DNA of 64,000 bases from Saccharopolyspora spinosa NRRL 18395 (GTDB lineage: Bacteria; Actinomycetota; Actinomycetes; Mycobacteriales; Pseudonocardiaceae), in the NCBI RefSeq assembly GCF_000194155.1, contig NZ_GL877878.1, positions 1,931,490 through 1,995,489 of the forward strand, read 5' to 3'. This document shows, in pieces, positions 60,636 through 64,000 of the stretch (position 1 is its first letter; each line of letters starts with the position of its first letter). Both the position numbers and the translations under genes were made by a program. The notes under the pieces are model-generated. The model ran no database searches, was not told the DNA's origin, and saw nothing but the letters and a program-made list of their open reading frames with translations.

Positions 60636-61424
60636 GTGACCGACGTACTGCTGACCCAGGACATCGATGGTGTGCGCCTGCTCACGCTGAACCGGCCGGA
60701 GTCGTTCAACTCGCTCGACGTCGCCCTCAAGCAGGCGCTGATCGCCGCGCTGCGGGAGGCGGCCGCCGACGACTCGGTGCGGGCGGTGGTGATCACCGGG
60801 GCGGGAAAGGCGTTCTGCGCGGGGCAGGACCTCAAGGAGCACGTCGCGCTGCTGAACTCCGGAGACCCGACGCCGCTGAACACTGTCGAGGAGCACTACA
60901 ACCCGATCATCCGGGCCGTGACGAGCATGCCGAAGCCGGTGATCGCCGCTATCAACGGCACCGCGGCCGGGGCTGGCGCATCGCTGGCCTACGCATGCGA
61001 TCTGCGGGTGGCCGCGACGAACGCGAAGTTCCTGATGGCCTTCGCCAGCGTCGGGCTGTCCACGGACTCCGGCGCGTCCTGGACGCTGCCGCGGTTGATC
61101 GGCTACGGCCGGGCGATGGAGATGCTGCTGCTGGCCGAGCCGGTGGCCGCCGAGGACGCGCTGCGGATCGGCATGGTGAACCGGGTCGTGGACACCGGCG
61201 AAACCGTTGCGGCGGCCACCGAGCTGGCCACCCGGATGGCTGCCGGGCCGACCAGCGCCTACGCCCGCATCAAGGAGGCGATGCTGGCGGCGGCGGCCGA
61301 AGGCCTGGCCGAGGCGCTGGCGGTGGAGGCCGGCGCGCAGGCGGAGGCCGGGGCAACGGCTGACCACCGGGAGGCGGTCGCGGCCTTCGTCGAGAAGCGC
61401 ACCCCTCACTTCACCGGCCGCTGA
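60636..61424 (+). CDS. Enoyl-CoA hydratase/isomerase family protein (crotonase fold)
   Basis: A 262-residue crotonase: LTLNRPESFNSLD, GKAFCAGQDLKE (oxyanion segment), MPKPVIAAINGTAAGAGASL and DSGASWTLPRLIG, a segment close to the PaaG-type. Proteins of this type hydrate or isomerise enoyl-CoAs in fatty acid or phenylacetate breakdown. The glycine-rich oxyanion hole is intact, but the catalytic acid pair is only partly clear, so it could be an isomerase. The GTG at 60636 follows AAGGAG. Confidence 0.88.
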   Translation: MTDVLLTQDIDGVRLLTLNRPESFNSLDVALKQALIAALREAAADDSVRAVVITGAGKAFCAGQDLKEHVALLNSGDPTPLNTVEEHYNPIIRAVTSMPKPVIAAINGTAAGAGASLAYACDLRVAATNAKFLMAFASVGLSTDSGASWTLPRLIGYGRAMEMLLLAEPVAAEDALRIGMVNRVVDTGETVAAATELATRMAAGPTSAYARIKEAMLAAAAEGLAEALAVEAGAQAEAGATADHREAVAAFVEKRTPHFTGR

Positions 61425-61569
61425 GCCAGGCATTTTCGCCGTTCAGGGCCCGTGAGTACGTGCGGGCGCCACAGCGCCCTGCGCTACAGCGCCCTGCGCC
61501 TAGCGCCCAGAAGCACTCACCGGCATCCACCGGCGGGCCCTGGAGCGTAAGGAAGCGCCCGAGGCTCCG

Positions 61570-62184
61570 CTACCTGCACCGCTGTGCGGGGCGCGCCAGC
61601 AATTCCCACCAGTTCGCGCGCCAGCAGTCGGCCAAGTGGTCGTCGACCATGCCCGTGGCCTGCATCAGCGCGTAGCACGTGGTGGGGCCCACGAAGGCGA
61701 AGCCGCGGCGCTTGAGCTCCTTCGCCATCGCCGTCGACTCCGGGGTGGTGGCCGGGATGTCGCCGACCGTGGCCGGGCGCCGCTCGCGGCGTTCGGGGGC
61801 GAACGACCAGAGCAGCTCGTCCAGCGGGCGGTCCAGGTGGAGCACCGCGCCGGCGTTGCGGATCGCCGCGTCGATCTTCGCCCGGTTCCGGACGATGCCC
61901 GCGTCGGCCAGCAACCGCTGCCGGTCGGCTTCGCCGAAGGCCGCCACCCGCTCCGGGGCGAACCCGGCGAACGCCAGCCGGAACGCCGCGCGCTTGCGGA
62001 GGATCGTCAGCCAGGACAGCCCGGACTGGAACGCCTCCAGGGTGATCCGCTCGAACAACTCAGGTACGCCGTGCAGCGGGACTCCCCACTCGCAATCGTG
62101 GTACTCGGTGTAGTCCGCGGGCCCCACGCCCCACGGGCAGCGCGCCCGGCCGTCCGCGCCGACCACCGCCCCGGACTCAGCCAC
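61570..62184 (-). CDS. tag: DNA-3-methyladenine glycosylase I
   Basis: A 204-residue Tag protein: CPWGVGPADYTEYHDCEWGVP (zinc and base-binding region, with its Cys and the Glu of YHDCEWG), FQSGLSWLTILRKR, and FVGPTTCYALMQATGMVDDH. It removes 3-methyladenine from DNA. The GTG at 62184 overlaps the 3' end of the SRPBCC gene; an upstream GTG is also possible. M. tuberculosis tagA lies in the same neighbourhood (recalled). Confidence 0.93.
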   Translation of the reverse strand: MAESGAVVGADGRARCPWGVGPADYTEYHDCEWGVPLHGVPELFERITLEAFQSGLSWLTILRKRAAFRLAFAGFAPERVAAFGEADRQRLLADAGIVRNRAKIDAAIRNAGAVLHLDRPLDELLWSFAPERRERRPATVGDIPATTPESTAMAKELKRRGFAFVGPTTCYALMQATGMVDDHLADCWRANWWELLARPAQRCR

Positions 62185-62635
62185 GCTCCCCACCACCCGC
62201 GTAGTCGCGGCAGAACGCCGCGAAGGCGCTCAGCGACCGGCGCACGCCCCAGACGAAGAGCGGTCGCACCACCGGCCAGACCAGCGCGCCGCCGAGCGGC
62301 AGGGTCAGCCGTTCCCACCACAGGAACATCGATGCCTCGTTCCCGCAGCGGACCACGTCGAACCCGCCGTCCCCGACGATCAGCTGCCCGTGGTGGCGCA
62401 CCCGGCAGCTCTGCGGCGGCCGCCATTCGACGATCTCCATCCGGTCCACGACGCCGACACCGCGATACCCGGTCACCGCCACCAACTGCGCGCCCAGCCC
62501 GTCGGGGCCGCCGAGCGCGTGCACCTCGGTGCCCAGCATCCACTCGCCCTGCCGCGCCCAGTCCGTCGCCGCCGCCCACACCACCTCGGGCGGCGCCTCG
62601 ACCGGCACGCTCAACCGCAGCTCGACCGGGCGCAC
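62177..62635 (-). CDS. SRPBCC (START-like) family protein
   Basis: A 152-residue protein with a polyketide-cyclase/START-like pattern: RLSVPVEAPPEVVWAAATDW at the N-terminus, beta-strands (VDRMEIVEWRPPQSCRVRH), and a C-terminal helix. Such proteins bind hydrophobic ligands. It overlaps the start of tag and follows the DivIVA-like gene by three bases. Confidence 0.8.
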   Translation of the reverse strand: MRPVELRLSVPVEAPPEVVWAAATDWARQGEWMLGTEVHALGGPDGLGAQLVAVTGYRGVGVVDRMEIVEWRPPQSCRVRHHGQLIVGDGGFDVVRCGNEASMFLWWERLTLPLGGALVWPVVRPLFVWGVRRSLSAFAAFCRDYAGGGERG

Positions 62636-62638
62636 CGG

Positions 62639-62989
62639 TCAGTCCTCCGGCTCGTCGGGACGCCCGGCGCGGGCTTCCTGCAGCTGCTCGTCGGCCGCGT
62701 CGAGCTGCCGCTCCAGCACCGCGATCCGGCCGTGCAGTTCGTCGAGCTCCCCGGCGAGGCGCTCCAACGCCCAGTCCACCTCCGACGCCTTGTAGCCGCG
62801 AAGGACCTGCTGGAAGCGCAGCGCGCGCACGTCGGAGCCCTCGACGTCGGCCGGGGGCAGGCGGGTCGGGGTCGAGCCCGGCGGCAGCGGCGCGAGCTGC
62901 TCGCCGCGTCCGAAGACCAGCGAGGCCAGCAGGTAGATCACCGCAGCGACCGCGAGCACCACGAACAGGTAGATGAGCGCACTAGCCAC
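62639..62989 (-). CDS. Membrane-anchored DivIVA-domain protein
   Basis: A 116-residue protein: an N-terminal transmembrane segment (LIYLFVVLAVAAVIYLLASLV), a short linker, and a DivIVA-like part (VRALRFQQVLRGYKASEVDW) leading into a coiled coil. Such proteins act in cell-pole or division-site organisation. GTG start at 62989; the ribosome site is weak. M. tuberculosis Rv1209 is similar and next to tagA (recalled). Confidence 0.75.
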   Translation of the reverse strand: MASALIYLFVVLAVAAVIYLLASLVFGRGEQLAPLPPGSTPTRLPPADVEGSDVRALRFQQVLRGYKASEVDWALERLAGELDELHGRIAVLERQLDAADEQLQEARAGRPDEPED

Positions 62990-63032
62990 GGTCGTCAATC
63001 GTGGCACGGACGGCGAACCGCCGCGGCCACGG

Positions 63033-63386
63033 TCACGTCTTGGCGGGAGCCGCTTCGAGCACGCCCTCGATAGCGGACGTGAACTCGCGCCACGCGCGGC
63101 GCTCAGCCTGCAGCGTCTGCACACCCGTCTGGGTCAAGCGGTAGGTGCGGCGCTGCCGGCCGCCGACGGTGCTCCAGGTGCTCTGCACGTAGCCGGCGCG
63201 CTCCAATCTGCGCAGCGCCGGGTACACGGTCCCGGTGGGGAGATCAAGGGCGCCGCCACTGCGTTCCTGCAGCGCCTCGATGATCGCGTAACCATGCAGG
63301 GCCCTGCCGTCGAGCGTGGCCAGCAGCAGGGCGTCCAAGTGGCCGCGGAGCGCATCAGCCTTCACAAGTAGCGACTCTACGGTCAT
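63033..63386 (-). CDS. PadR-family transcriptional regulator
   Basis: A 117-residue winged-helix protein: ALLLATLDGRALHGYAIIEAL, LPTGTVYPALRRLERAGYV, and GRQRRTYRLTQTG are the PadR marks. The start is uncertain (ATG at 63386, or GTG at 63365), as neither has a clear ribosome site; a leaderless transcript is possible. The target is unknown. Confidence 0.85.
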   Translation of the reverse strand: MTVESLLVKADALRGHLDALLLATLDGRALHGYAIIEALQERSGGALDLPTGTVYPALRRLERAGYVQSTWSTVGGRQRRTYRLTQTGVQTLQAERRAWREFTSAIEGVLEAAPAKT

Positions 63387-63579
63387 TTGCGACCACTGTC
63401 ACCGGCCTTACACAAGAGGACCTAAGTCCTTTCGCGATCCGGACCCCCGATGACGTCCATCACACCCCCTGGGGGGTGCGCCGTTCGGGTGGCGCAAAGC
63501 CGAAAACCCGTTGGCATCGCCGGGATCCGACACACTGCGGAGTCGGACGTGCCGGGCCAGTGATCAGGAGTCGTCTGCC

Positions 63580-63915
63580 GTGCCCAAGGACAGTTCCCAG
63601 GACGCGACCACCGGTTCCTCGCGACTGGACGCCGCGACGACCTTCGCTCCGCGGCAGGAGGCCCTCGACCAGCTGCGCTCCTACCTCGTGGTGCTCATCG
63701 ACGTGATCGAGCAGCACCCGGAGGCGACCTTGGAGCGCGACGAGACGCAGTGGCGCCTAGAGGAGCTCGTCGAGGAGCTGGCCCGAACGCGCCCGAGCGC
63801 GCCGCGGGTCCAGTCGCGGTGGCTGCGCCTGGCACCGGTGCTCAGCGAGGTGCGACCAGACGTGCCGATCGCGATCCTCACCCAGCTCGTGAAGCAGGCC
63901 GTCGGCGACCGCTGA
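63580..63915 (+). CDS. Small acidic helical protein, uncharacterised
   Basis: A 111-residue protein: a Ser/Thr-rich start (MPKDSSQDATTGSSRLDAA) followed by helices with charged heptads (RSYLVVLIDVIEQHPEATLE, RLEELVEELARTRPS). I do not recognise the family. The GTG at 63580 follows AGGAG. The remaining 85 bases of the window (63916-64000) show no gene. Confidence 0.6.
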   Translation: MPKDSSQDATTGSSRLDAATTFAPRQEALDQLRSYLVVLIDVIEQHPEATLERDETQWRLEELVEELARTRPSAPRVQSRWLRLAPVLSEVRPDVPIAILTQLVKQAVGDR

Positions 63916-64000
63916 CCGCCAGTTTCAATTGGGTGTGGCTCTTTTGAGGTGAGGTCATGCTGCCTGGGGGATGGCGTTGTGGGTGGGGTGGTTGCGTTGT

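Noticed and set aside
61430..61560. Repeat-like GCGCCCTGCG tract after the enoyl-CoA hydratase gene
   Set aside because: The unit occurs only two or three times and imperfectly; too little to call an element.

Overview
The window is high-GC actinobacterial chromosome: nearly every gene shows strong GC bias at third codon positions, GTG starts are frequent, and Shine-Dalgarno sites are GGAGG-like. Gene content and order recall two chromosomal neighbourhoods of Mycobacterium tuberculosis (from memory, Rv3203-Rv3212 and Rv1209-Rv1238). Gene style and the island content fit a Pseudonocardiaceae member such as Saccharopolyspora. The genus is an inference.

Region 1 (1-17.6 kb) is housekeeping. It starts with the end of an alkyltransferase-like protein gene. 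There follow a HemD-family protein, a phosphotransferase-like protein and MoeZ on the minus strand, then a DUF3152 membrane protein, an alpha/beta hydrolase, a TetR regulator, DUF3107, a ferritin-like protein, an RhlE-type helicase and a beta-propeller protein. Next come a RecB-like nuclease, a PHP phosphoesterase, a PH-domain membrane protein, a Nudix hydrolase, CorA behind a small upstream ORF, two tiny ORFs and a CAP-domain protein.

Region 2 (about 17.6-28.1 kb) is a partly decayed accessory island. Its left edge has a broken coiled-coil gene of the kind found beside recombinases. Its core is a coupled minus-strand operon: an alanine-dehydrogenase-family enzyme, two SAM methyltransferases (one frameshifted), a short class I aminoacyl-tRNA-synthetase-like protein without room for an anticodon-binding domain, and a SpeD-like decarboxylase. 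Divergent to it lie an ASCH/PUA-like protein, a disrupted XRE regulator and an M20-like protein with altered metal ligands. To the right are a deletion-derived MITE, an internally deleted IS701-type element, a run of small ORFs and a broken TPR-type regulator. This is the best candidate here for an undescribed pathway, probably an amino-acid-derived small molecule. Several parts look decayed.

Region 3 (28-41.5 kb) is metabolic: a LpqY-SugABC-type sugar importer in one overlapping operon, a general-stress membrane protein, a NarK-type nitrate transporter, and narGHJI encoding respiratory nitrate reductase.

Region 4 (41.5-64 kb) returns to conserved genes: a large patatin-like protein, a CitE-like lyase, an MgtE-N/CBS protein with a DUF1003 partner, a Nudix-MarR pair, and the Mrp iron-sulfur carrier. 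Next is the envelope-stress set (O-methyltransferase, SigE, zinc anti-sigma factor, HtrA, TatB). An MFS exporter with a frameshifted LysR, a leucyl aminopeptidase, DUF3117, an enoyl-CoA hydratase, Tag glycosylase, an SRPBCC protein, a DivIVA-like protein, a PadR regulator and a small hypothetical protein close the window.

Intergenic regions carry dispersed repeats. They include a hairpin family with a GTGAGGGGCACCCT arm between convergent genes and a repeat of about 65 bp shared by 6.4 kb and 48.3 kb. No tRNA, rRNA or CRISPR array was recognised.
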